This document shows positions 1 through 7,089 of a stretch of 19,392 nucleotides of DNA, in pieces. Position 1 is the first letter of the stretch, and each line of letters opens with the position of its first letter. This stretch comes from UBA1858 sp965658595 (GTDB lineage: Bacteria; Pseudomonadota; Gammaproteobacteria; UBA4575): positions 1 to 19,392 of the forward strand of contig CBFHSW010000041.1 in NCBI GenBank assembly GCA_965658595.1, given 5' to 3'. The notes below the pieces were generated by a model. It ran no database searches and was not told the DNA's origin. It saw nothing but the letters and a program-made list of their open reading frames with translations. A program made the position numbers and the translations under genes.

Positions 1-582
1 ACGATCGTTCAATCTAGTGAGGTTGCAAGAAAACGTGAATTCCCGCGCAAGCATTTCAATATTAGTGTTTCAGGTCATTTGCGCGCAGAAAAAGATCCTC
101 TCAGAACAGCCATAGCTGTGCGCTCACTACCCTCATTCAGCAAAATCCACGTTTTGCATTTCGGTCATGCTCATACACCTGCTTGGGCACATAGAGCGCG
201 CTTTGAGACAGCTAGAAATCGTCGTTATCAGTGGCTAGGTGGGCTCAAGCAACAACAATGGTTCAGCCAACTTCAACGCTCACAATTAATGGTATTGTCG
301 TCCTTACAAGAAGGTGGCGCCAACGTAATCTCTGAAGCATTAACAGCTCAACGACCTATTTTAGCTTCCTATATTCCTGGCAACATCGGTTTATTGGGTG
401 AAAATTATCCTGGTTATTTTGATGCTGGCGATACTCTCGCTCTGAGAAATTTGCTACTCAAGTCAGAAAATGATGCTAAATTTTTCTCCACTCTCACTTT
501 GGCATGCCTGAAAAGACAACCGCTATTTTCAGCGTCACATGAACAAGCATGCTGGAGGCGCTTGTTAGCGCAAATCAACTGA
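1..582 (+). CDS. senB: SenB-like selenosugar synthase / family glycosyltransferase, 3' part
   Basis: The frame is open from base 1 without a start, so the gene begins outside the window; 193 codons and a TGA stop are visible. The protein looks like the C-terminal half of a GT-B glycosyltransferase of the SenB type. It carries SGHLRAEKDP near the start of the visible part, YQWLGGL, then EGGANVISEAL and ASYIPGNIGLLGENYPGYF, which is the donor-binding region with the conserved glutamate, followed by a short helical tail. Characterised SenB enzymes join selenophosphate to UDP-N-acetylglucosamine to make a selenosugar for selenoneine synthesis. That role here is inferred from motif resemblance only. 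The usual partners senA and senC are not downstream, so they would have to lie upstream or elsewhere. A different small-molecule glycosyltransferase is possible. No terminator with a T-run follows. Confidence 0.72.
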   Translation, partial: TIVQSSEVARKREFPRKHFNISVSGHLRAEKDPLRTAIAVRSLPSFSKIHVLHFGHAHTPAWAHRARFETARNRRYQWLGGLKQQQWFSQLQRSQLMVLSSLQEGGANVISEALTAQRPILASYIPGNIGLLGENYPGYFDAGDTLALRNLLLKSENDAKFFSTLTLACLKRQPLFSASHEQACWRRLLAQIN

Positions 583-636
583 ACATCCAATAAGCATTAT
601 CGGTCAGGCATCATAAATCACCTAACAATTGATTAA

Positions 637-675
637 ACGCTATGAGCCAGTAGAATAATGATTATTCAATAGCGT
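637..675. repeat. nested inverted repeat downstream of senB-like gene
   Basis: ACGCTAT (637-643) is the exact inverse complement of ATAGCGT (669-675). Inside it, GAATAA (653-658) and TTATTC (662-667) form a second perfect stem around TGA. A run of unpaired bases (644-652) separates the stems on one side. No T-tract follows on either strand, so it is not a standard intrinsic terminator. It lies in a 177-base gap with no other feature that I can support. Confidence 0.4.
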
Positions 676-759
676 CCTCAGGTATACATTGATACAGCAA
701 AGATCTAAGCTTTTCATATTGTTATACACACGATAACCATACTTTGCATTTACATCCTT

Positions 760-1170
760 ATGTTTGAAAAAATTAATGTCCTAATAGCAGATTATCAACA
801 TCTCTTTGCTATGTTAGGTGTGGTATCCATCATTGTTTTTATTATGAGTTTAATAGCCATTCCGGCGATTATTAAAAAACTGCCAGTAGACTATTTTGTT
901 AATAAAAACACCATATGCCAGCAACCATGGCATCTTCGTATTATCAAGACGACTGTCAGAAATACTCTTGGCATAGTGCTGATATGCGCTGGACTTATCA
1001 TGCTCATTACTCCGGGACAAGGATTATTGAGTATTTTGGCTGGTGTTTTTGTCTGTGACTTTCCCGGCAAAAGAAATTTTGAGCGTTGGTTAGTACTCAA
1101 GCCATCGGTGAAAAATAGTTTAAACTGGATACGACGCAAGCAGAATTGTGAAGAATTCATCATTGATTAA
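760..1170 (+). CDS. PGPGW-type small inner-membrane protein of unknown function
   Basis: This 136-residue protein has two hydrophobic stretches (about residues 15-38 and 68-98). Between and after them are basic loops. The second half matches the pattern of the PGPGW putative transmembrane family: a glycine-rich membrane segment, a P-G turn, then a D-F-P-G-K-R signature and an N-W-I-R-R motif. Here the turn reads TPGQG (84-88) rather than the usual PGPG, while DFPGKR (100-105) and NWIRR (122-126) are intact. The family has no established function. The ATG at 760 has no good Shine-Dalgarno sequence before it, so the start is less certain than the family call. hinT follows after 50 bases on the same strand and may be co-transcribed. 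Confidence 0.75.
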   Translation: MFEKINVLIADYQHLFAMLGVVSIIVFIMSLIAIPAIIKKLPVDYFVNKNTICQQPWHLRIIKTTVRNTLGIVLICAGLIMLITPGQGLLSILAGVFVCDFPGKRNFERWLVLKPSVKNSLNWIRRKQNCEEFIID

Positions 1171-1220
1171 ATGAACTCATCACAGTCACTCAAAAAGATG
1201 AATACACTGAGGTTGAACTA

Positions 1221-1559
1221 ATGACTACGTTATTTGAAAAAATTATTGCTCGTGAAATACCTGCAGATATTCTCTATGAAGATGAATATTGTCTGGCATT
1301 CAGCGACATATCACCACAAGCTCCATTGCATATATTACTGATACCTAAAAAATGCATTCCAAAATTATCTTATAGCGAGAGTGATGATCAGGCGTTATTA
1401 GGACATTTAATGTTGAAGGCAGGAGAAATTGCCGAGCAAGCCGGCTATAAGGATTGTTTCAGAGTTGTGATCAACAATGGAGAGGAAGTCGGTCAAACCG
1501 TATTCCACTTACATTTACATATATTAGCGGGAAGAGCGTTTACTTGGCCACCGGGTTAA
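1221..1559 (+). CDS. hinT: HIT-family purine nucleoside phosphoramidase (HinT type)
   Basis: The protein is 112 residues, the normal length for bacterial HinT. It has the histidine triad H96-L-H98-L-H100-I-L and the upstream histidine H37 in APLHILLIPK. The N-terminal TLFEKIIAREIPADILYEDE is typical of the family. HinT enzymes hydrolyse phosphoramidates of AMP or GMP in the cytoplasm, including adenylated lysine species. TGAGG lies about eight bases before the ATG and supports this start. The stop codon overlaps that of the convergent next gene within the four bases TTAA at 1556-1559. Confidence 0.93.
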   Translation: MTTLFEKIIAREIPADILYEDEYCLAFSDISPQAPLHILLIPKKCIPKLSYSESDDQALLGHLMLKAGEIAEQAGYKDCFRVVINNGEEVGQTVFHLHLHILAGRAFTWPPG

Positions 1560-1984
1560 TCATGATATTTCTTTTCAATCCAATCAATCATTGTCTGTAA
1601 TCGACTGGGGTGAGGAGAATCTTTTTTCAACTCTGTTAGGCTATATTTGATCTCCCGCATCAAATTAGTAGAACTATCTAATTTATCTTTTAGATAGGCA
1701 ATTTCTTTAGCAGAACGCCCTGCTAAGGTCACCAGCTCATCTCTACTCAACTCGGAGGGAGGCTTATCAGAGATATGTTGATTGGTGGTTTTTTTGATTT
1801 TTTTTACCCAAGACACCATATCAGCATCATCTGTGCTTACTTGAGGGTATTTTTCGACCAAGTCATCAATGTGAATCTGTCCTTTGACCATAGCCAGTTC
1901 ACCCTTATCTATCACGGTCTTCAATTCTCGATGGGTAACACCCACTAGCTTTGCAGCCTTCGCCACTGAGATAAAACACCCCAT
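1556..1984 (-). CDS. uncharacterised protein with N-terminal HTH-like segment and helical C-terminus
   Basis: This 142-residue protein is not one I can assign to a named family. Residues 5-45 (ISVAKAAKLVGVTHRELKTV, then an I-D-DL-YP segment) resemble the winged-helix, MerR/excisionase-like fold: an alanine-rich helix, a turn, a second helix, and a short strand ending in a 'D-L-V-E-K-YP' cap. Residues 50-75 are polar and probably disordered. Residues 78-122 read as a long amphipathic helix (SRDELVTLAGRSAKEIAYLK and on), likely a coiled coil. The C-terminus is WIEKKYHD. The layout suggests a small DNA-binding or adaptor protein, but neither activity is shown. A purine-rich AGGGA sits about seven bases before the ATG, which supports translation. 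The gene is divergent from the lipoprotein across a 376-base spacer. Confidence 0.7.
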   Translation of the reverse strand: MGCFISVAKAAKLVGVTHRELKTVIDKGELAMVKGQIHIDDLVEKYPQVSTDDADMVSWVKKIKKTTNQHISDKPPSELSRDELVTLAGRSAKEIAYLKDKLDSSTNLMREIKYSLTELKKDSPHPSRLQTMIDWIEKKYHD

Positions 1985-2360
1985 AATTAGTCCCTAATAT
2001 TAAGTTGTATCAATTAGTTATCTATACATATCGGCCTATATGAATTCCACTCTCGTACATGCCTTGGACATTTTATCGCGAATCTGACAGCGTTGTATGA
2101 AAACTTTAAAACAATTTAAGCGCTTAATCTTGTGTGAATGTTTGAGCGTTTTGTATAAATAACCATCAAAATATTGCATAAAATGATGATAAAACCTTGG
2201 TATCTGCTCTAATTTTACTTATTATAGGTGAGGCCTTTTGGGGTAGCAGTGTTTACATCATAATTAAAACTAAAATACTGTTGCAGCTTTGGTGCTTAAT
2301 TTTTGTTTACAAAAAACTTCAACACAATATTTGAATATTCAACATCGGAGTTATAAGAAA
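1985..2360. other. 376-base AT-rich divergent spacer upstream of the lipoprotein gene
   Basis: No open frame of coding quality is seen. The spacer must contain promoters for both flanking genes. It includes two perfect 12-base palindromes: TTAAGCGCTTAA at 2116-2127 and TTGAATATTCAA at 2331-2342. The second lies just upstream of the lipoprotein ribosome-binding site (CGGAG, 2346-2350). Their role is unknown, and short palindromes are common in AT-rich DNA. Confidence 0.5.
2130..2159 (+). promoter_or_regulatory. candidate sigma70-type promoter for the lipoprotein gene
   Basis: TTGTGT (2130-2135) and TATAAA (2154-2159) are separated by 18 bases, a plausible -35/-10 pair. The 12-base palindrome at 2116-2127 lies immediately upstream. 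If used, the lipoprotein mRNA would have a leader of about 195 bases. Other AT-rich hexamers nearer the gene cannot be excluded. Confidence 0.35.
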
Positions 2361-2666
2361 ATGCAAGACAAACTAATCAAATCTCTACAGGTACTCGCTA
2401 TGGCCGGTACAGTGGCTTTCACTGCAGGTTGTGCAACTTCTCAACAAGACGCAGCTGCTCTAGCAGAAGTTCGTGACATCGCAAATGAAGCTCTACGTAC
2501 AGCCAACACTGCTGCATACAATGCTGCCAACGCTAAAGATATGGCTTTAGGCGCACAAGAGACTGCTGATGATGCACTCAGCTTAGCGGTTTCAGCACAG
2601 TCTACCGCTGATGCGAATTCACGTCGCATGAACGTAATGTTCCATAATTCAATGAAAGGTAAGTAA
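2361..2666 (+). CDS. Lpp/OprI-like alanine-rich outer-membrane lipoprotein
   Basis: The product is 101 residues. A charged N-terminus and hydrophobic core lead to the lipobox FTAGC with the acylated cysteine at residue 24, leaving a 78-residue mature lipoprotein. The mature part is rich in alanine at heptad-like spacing (AALAEVRDIANEAL, TADDALSLAVSAQSTADANS), the alanine-zipper coiled coil seen in Lpp and OprI, and it ends in MKGK. In Lpp the C-terminal lysine is the residue linked to peptidoglycan; that the lysine here does the same is inference. The start at 2361 follows CGGAG at a spacing of about ten bases; the longer frame from 2289 would place extra residues before the signal peptide and was not used. 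A strong terminator follows, and a convergent L,D-transpeptidase lies beyond it. Confidence 0.85.
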   Translation: MQDKLIKSLQVLAMAGTVAFTAGCATSQQDAAALAEVRDIANEALRTANTAAYNAANAKDMALGAQETADDALSLAVSAQSTADANSRRMNVMFHNSMKGK

Positions 2667-2693
2667 TTTTCATTACTTGTATACATTGAATAC

Positions 2694-2725
2694 AAAAAAG
2701 CCCCGATTTGCGGGGCTTTTTTTTT
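2694..2725. terminator. bidirectional intrinsic terminator
   Basis: GCCCCG (2700-2705) pairs with CGGGGC (2711-2716) around a five-base loop. A-rich sequence lies before the stem and nine T's after it (2717-2725). Read on the other strand it is GC hairpin followed by six T's. It can therefore end both the lipoprotein transcript and the convergent L,D-transpeptidase transcript. Confidence 0.93.
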
Positions 2726-2863
2726 GAGCTTAATATCGTGAACTATCCTGAATAACTCGCTTTATAAGCAAATGTTAAACTAGTCATTGGCATCATTGAT
2801 TACACATCTAATTAATCCCTGTCTAAGCAACTCCTCATACTTTATCACCTGACAGTTTTTGAA

Positions 2864-3880
2864 TTACTCAAGAGCTTCCTTAATATTATTATTGATCTGC
2901 TCACCTGATTCTTTATTTGGTCTAATGGCCAGCGCTTCACTAGTTTTCTTCTGCCTTGACGAAATTACAATGGGTATGCCAGTTTTGATACGTGCTTCAT
3001 GATAACCCTTCTCCCAAGAAATTTTATAATCGTAGTACTCTTTTTCTTGTGTTTGCACAATAATTGAACGAACAAATTCAGTTAAGTTGCTAGAAGTGGC
3101 GAGTGTTTGCTCCTCTATCTCAGAATGTGCTTCTAACAAGAGTTGGTCACCTAACCAAGCCGCTTTGTAAGGATGGTTAACAATATTTACCGCTGTTTTT
3201 ACGGGCACTTCGGAGAATAAAGCTTCAATACCTTGAGGATGCAGGCGAATACAACCATGCGTTACGCGCATGCCGATACCCTCAGGTACATTGGTACCAT
3301 GAATTAAGTACCCCGCTAATCCTAGACGTAATGAGTAATCCCCTAGAGGGTTATCTGGACCGGGTGGAACCACTCTGGGGAGTGGGTCATTGTTTTCTTC
3401 ATGCTCTTTACGAATCGATTCAGGGGGATACCAGTTGGGTTTTTTATGTTTAGCACTGATATGAGTCGCTGCTAATGGTGTGCTCCATTGTTCACTTTTA
3501 CCAACACTAATAGCATAGGTCGACACACTCCTAAGATTTTCATCATCAGACTGAGGCTCATGGAAATAATACAATCTTAGTTCTGCCAAATTAATGACAA
3601 TCCCTTTTTGTATTGAAGGCAATATATATTGTGCTGGCACAGTAATCACTTCACCAGCATTAGGTATCCAAGGATCGATGTTTTTATTAGCATCTACCAA
3701 CTCTTGAAAACCCATTTGGAGATCTTGAGCTAGCTGTAAAAAGTATTCACCCTCGTTAATAGTATAAGTGTAACTCTCGCCCACCACGTTTTCACCTAAT
3801 TGATAAGTGTAAGTCGCAGAATGTCCATGGTTATAAAACACCATTAAAGCGATAAGAATTATGACATGATGAATTTTCAT
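2864..3880 (-). CDS. LysM-containing L,D-transpeptidase (ErfK/YbiS/YcfS/YnhG type)
   Basis: Counted from the ATG at 3880 the protein has 338 residues: a signal peptide ending near HSA-22, a LysM peptidoglycan-binding domain at about 39-82 (GEYFLQLAQDL, then WIPNAGEVITVP), and a YkuD catalytic domain at about 93-238. The active site is H194-G-T and THGCIRLH with nucleophile C210. YbiS-type enzymes act in the periplasm, cleaving tetrapeptide stems and either attaching Lpp to diaminopimelate or forming cross-links. The motif has Thr in place of the commoner Ser before HGCIR. A polar tail of about 95 residues follows the catalytic domain. The longer frame begins with a TTG at 3898 and adds six residues before the signal peptide; the ATG is preceded by GAGAG and fits a signal sequence better. 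The convergent Lpp-like gene is a natural substrate candidate. Confidence 0.9.
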   Translation of the reverse strand: MKIHHVIILIALMVFYNHGHSATYTYQLGENVVGESYTYTINEGEYFLQLAQDLQMGFQELVDANKNIDPWIPNAGEVITVPAQYILPSIQKGIVINLAELRLYYFHEPQSDDENLRSVSTYAISVGKSEQWSTPLAATHISAKHKKPNWYPPESIRKEHEENNDPLPRVVPPGPDNPLGDYSLRLGLAGYLIHGTNVPEGIGMRVTHGCIRLHPQGIEALFSEVPVKTAVNIVNHPYKAAWLGDQLLLEAHSEIEEQTLATSSNLTEFVRSIIVQTQEKEYYDYKISWEKGYHEARIKTGIPIVISSRQKKTSEALAIRPNKESGEQINNNIKEALE

Positions 3881-3934
3881 TACAGTTCGATCTCTCAAAT
3901 CAAATTTTAAACTCAGATTAGTTTATGTTCATGA

Positions 3935-5299
3935 TTAATCTTGGACTGCGATATCTACAGCTTGTTCCATAATATCAAACACCCAGTCTATCTGTTCAGG
4001 CTCAATGACATAGGGCGGCATGAAGTACATCACGTTCCCTAGAGGCCTCAATAGACACTGTTTATTCAATGCATAATGATAGGCTTTAAGACCCCGTCTT
4101 TGTTGCCATGGAAAAGCTTCCTTAGTGTTTGCATCTGCTACCATCTCTACAGCAAATATCATGCCTGTCTGGCGTATGTCACCAATGTTTTTATGCCCTC
4201 TAAAACGCTCACCATTATGTCTTATACGTTCTATTAAGGTTTGATTATTGTTTATCACATCGTTCTTTTCAAACAATTCCAAAGTCGCTAATGCCGCGGC
4301 ACACGCTAATGGGTTTCCAGTATATGAATGCGAATGTAAAAACGCTCTGAGGCTTGTATATTCATCATAAAAGGCATCATACATCTGATCTGTTGTGACC
4401 ACTGCTGAAAGAGGCAAATAACCGCCTGTTAAGCCCTTAGACAGACAGATGAAATCTGGAGAAATGCCAGCTTTTTCACATGCAAACAAGTGACCTGTTC
4501 TACCGAAGCCTACGGCGACCTCATCAGCAATTAAATGCACATCATAGTGGTCACATGCGGCACGTAATAACTGCAAGTAACGCTTATCATACATACGCAT
4601 AGACCCTGCACACTGTACTAAAGGCTCTACTATTACAGCGCTAATTTCATCATGATGTTGGGCTAGAGTTTCTTCCATTGCGATAAAACAACGATCAACG
4701 TAATCGTCTACTGATTCACCTTCAGGCTTATCATAATTATCAGCACCCTGAACGGTAATGACATCTAATAGCAAATCTTGATAGGTATCTTTATATAATT
4801 CAACATCACCGACCGATAATGCTCCGATGGTTTCACCATGGTAAGAATTCTTTAGTGCTACAAACTTTTTCTTATTTTCTTTCCCAACATTTCGCCAATA
4901 ATGGAAGCTCATTTTTAGAGCCACCTCAATGGCGGAAGAACCATTGTCTGCATAAAAGCATTTATTAAGGTTAGCCGGTGTAAGCTGAACTAATTTTTCT
5001 GATAAATTAACCACAGGCTCATGTGTGAAACCCGCCAGTATCACTTGTTCTAGAGAGCCAGCTTGTTCTGCAATGGCTTGACTAATATACGGATTAGCAT
5101 GACCAAATATGTTTACCCACCATGAACTCACCGCATCAAGATATTTATTACCCTCTGTATCATATAGCCATACCCCTTTACCACTTTTAATGGGGATGAT
5201 TGGGAAGTCCTCATGATCTTTCATTTGAGTACATGGATGCCACACATGTTTTTTATCTATCTCAATCAATCGACGGGTTAATTCTGAGTTATCTTCCAT
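3935..5299 (-). CDS. bioA: adenosylmethionine-8-amino-7-oxononanoate aminotransferase
   Basis: This 454-residue class III PLP aminotransferase converts 7-keto-8-aminopelargonate to 7,8-diaminopelargonate in biotin synthesis, with S-adenosylmethionine as amino donor. BioA-specific features are visible: HVWHPCTQMKDHE at 18-30, VSSWWVNIFGHANP at 57-70, the PLP-phosphate region NGSSAIEVALKM (119-130), NSYHGETIGALS (151-162), the D259 motif IADEVAVGFGRTG (257-269) and the Schiff-base lysine K288 in LSKGLTGGY. The other bio genes are not in the window. The ATG lies inside the end of msrQ, with an 11-base overlap, which suggests translational coupling; only a weak AATGAAAAA-type ribosome-binding site is present. 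Confidence 0.95.
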   Translation of the reverse strand: MEDNSELTRRLIEIDKKHVWHPCTQMKDHEDFPIIPIKSGKGVWLYDTEGNKYLDAVSSWWVNIFGHANPYISQAIAEQAGSLEQVILAGFTHEPVVNLSEKLVQLTPANLNKCFYADNGSSAIEVALKMSFHYWRNVGKENKKKFVALKNSYHGETIGALSVGDVELYKDTYQDLLLDVITVQGADNYDKPEGESVDDYVDRCFIAMEETLAQHHDEISAVIVEPLVQCAGSMRMYDKRYLQLLRAACDHYDVHLIADEVAVGFGRTGHLFACEKAGISPDFICLSKGLTGGYLPLSAVVTTDQMYDAFYDEYTSLRAFLHSHSYTGNPLACAAALATLELFEKNDVINNNQTLIERIRHNGERFRGHKNIGDIRQTGMIFAVEMVADANTKEAFPWQQRRGLKAYHYALNKQCLLRPLGNVMYFMPPYVIEPEQIDWVFDIMEQAVDIAVQD

Positions 5300-5879
5300 A
5301 ATTTTTCATTTGTAAATGACTATAAAACCGATAGGCCAATAAAAATGCCAGTACAGAAGCACTTATAAAAGGCATGAGTAGGTCTGCTTTGGCTGACCAC
5401 CAGAAATGTATTATAGCAAGGATAGAAATCAAGTAGATGAGTTTATGTAGCCTTAACCAAGAGGTCTGCAGACGCGCTCTCATAGCATCTGTAGAGGTCA
5501 CTGCTAGAGGTGTCAGTAAAATCAAATTAATTACACCTATGGTAATAAAAGGTCGTTCTTGTATATCTTCTAAAATCAACTCTAAATCAAACCATTGTTC
5601 CAGCACTATATATATTGAGAAGTGTGTGCAGGCATATACATAGCTGAACAGGCCTAGCATTCGACGTAGATGGATTAATGCAAGCAATTTAAACATCTTA
5701 CGACATGGAGACACCATTAAGGTTAGCAAGAGAAAATATAGTGCAGCCTGCCCTGACTGATGCATTAAACTCTCAACAGGGTTAGCGCCGAGACTATCCA
5801 AGATAAAACCCAAAAACATATATAGCAATGGCAAACTGCTAAAGAAAAATACTCCCCACTTAAGAGTTTTCAATGACAA
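5289..5879 (-). CDS. msrQ: haem-binding membrane subunit MsrQ of the periplasmic methionine sulfoxide reductase (YedZ family)
   Basis: The 196-residue product has about six hydrophobic segments and the MsrQ pattern: NPVESLMHQSGQAAL, LRRMLGLFSYVYACTHF, RPFITIGVINL, PLAVTSTDAM and RLHKLIYL followed by IHFWW. Histidines 86, 145 and 158 are the probable haem ligands. MsrQ passes electrons from the quinone pool or a flavin reductase to the molybdoenzyme MsrP. No msrP is present next to it. The start was chosen as TTG at 5879: GGAG (5888-5891) lies eight bases upstream, whereas the in-frame GTG at 5886-5888 would overlap that Shine-Dalgarno sequence. The 3' end overlaps bioA by 11 bases. Confidence 0.9.
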   Translation of the reverse strand: MSLKTLKWGVFFFSSLPLLYMFLGFILDSLGANPVESLMHQSGQAALYFLLLTLMVSPCRKMFKLLALIHLRRMLGLFSYVYACTHFSIYIVLEQWFDLELILEDIQERPFITIGVINLILLTPLAVTSTDAMRARLQTSWLRLHKLIYLISILAIIHFWWSAKADLLMPFISASVLAFLLAYRFYSHLQMKNYGR

Positions 5880-6023
5880 TACAGACACTCCAAAAAAATA
5901 TATTTGTGATACGCAAACCCATTTTATTAACGCTCATAAATTACATATCTGTTTGTTCATAAACATTTGAGAGTAAGCAGGCTTCAAGATAATTAATCTT
6001 AAAAACTTTATGGCATTAGATTA

Positions 6024-7016
6024 TTAGGACTTAAAGGCTTTAAGAGATTGTTTGTGTATAGAGATTAATAGGACTTCAAGAAACATACGATAGTTCAAAC
6101 TCACATCAAATATCTTTTTTTGTTCCAACAATTCCTGCCAAAAATTATTCACACATTCAACCGGAATCTTGTTTGCCAGCGCCAGTAAAGGTCGATAAAA
6201 ATCGGGGTTTTCAAGACTAGTAGGATTATCTTGCGCTTTAATCCTCAGCAAATCTAATATAATACTTTGTAACCATGCACTTGCATGGACAAAAGGTATC
6301 GCTTCTATGGTTTTTGCCACACACATAGGATCTGCATCATATTCAAAAATACTTAAGAAAGAACGCATAGCAGTAATTCTTTGATCTAATAAGTCTGTCT
6401 CATGATATTGCAGCGCTTTCAAAGGTGCACCTTGAGCTACTCTCAATAGTGATTCCCACTGCCCATCATCGGACTGTTGATTGAGCCAATCTAAAGACGT
6501 TTGTTCTGCAGGCGGATGAAAAGTCTCTATTTGACAACGACTGCGTATGGTCGCTGGTAGCGACAATGATGAATCTGCAATCAGTATCAAATACGTATGT
6601 TCAGGAGGCTCTTCTAAAGTTTTTAACAGCGCATTAGCCGCGTTAACATTCAGCTGATGTGCAGACTCAATAACCGCAACTTTTGGCGCTTGGAAATGGC
6701 GTGTTAAATAGAGCTGCTGTATCAGTTCACGCACTTGATCAACTGATATAGTATTTTTTTCAGCACTAATCGATATGAAATCTGGAAATGTTTCTGCTTG
6801 GATAAGTAAACAATTCTTACACTCCCCGCAAGCACGCATATGGTTATCAGGTTGCTCACAAATCATTGCCGCAGCTAGCCTGCGAGCAAAGTCATGTTTC
6901 CCAACACCTGCTGGCCCCACGAATAGCATGGCATGAGCGAGACTATGATCCGCGATTAATCGGGCAAAATGTTCAGCTTGTTTTTGATGCCAAGGATAAT
7001 GATGAGTGTTATTCAT
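6024..7016 (-). CDS. holB: DNA polymerase III subunit delta'
   Basis: The 330-residue protein is the delta' subunit of the clamp loader, which helps open and load the beta sliding clamp. It has a P-loop-like GPAGVGKH at 34-41, a zinc module with cysteines 53, 63, 66 and 69 (ACGECKNC), VDQVRELI, the NANAALLKTLEEPP-type helix (NAANALLKTLEEPPEH, about 125-140) and the SRC motif at 159-161. The C-terminal domain is the usual helical collar. It lies 73 bases after tmk, in the normal gammaproteobacterial order tmk-holB. The pilZ gene that often follows is absent; msrQ comes next after about 145 bases. No strong ribosome-binding site is visible before the ATG. Confidence 0.95.
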   Translation of the reverse strand: MNNTHHYPWHQKQAEHFARLIADHSLAHAMLFVGPAGVGKHDFARRLAAAMICEQPDNHMRACGECKNCLLIQAETFPDFISISAEKNTISVDQVRELIQQLYLTRHFQAPKVAVIESAHQLNVNAANALLKTLEEPPEHTYLILIADSSLSLPATIRSRCQIETFHPPAEQTSLDWLNQQSDDGQWESLLRVAQGAPLKALQYHETDLLDQRITAMRSFLSIFEYDADPMCVAKTIEAIPFVHASAWLQSIILDLLRIKAQDNPTSLENPDFYRPLLALANKIPVECVNNFWQELLEQKKIFDVSLNYRMFLEVLLISIHKQSLKAFKS

Positions 7017-7089
7017 TGCTTATGGTCATGCGTGTTAGGTTAAATATTTTTGTATACGATGATATTTATGCATTCAAAAGAAGCAAATA

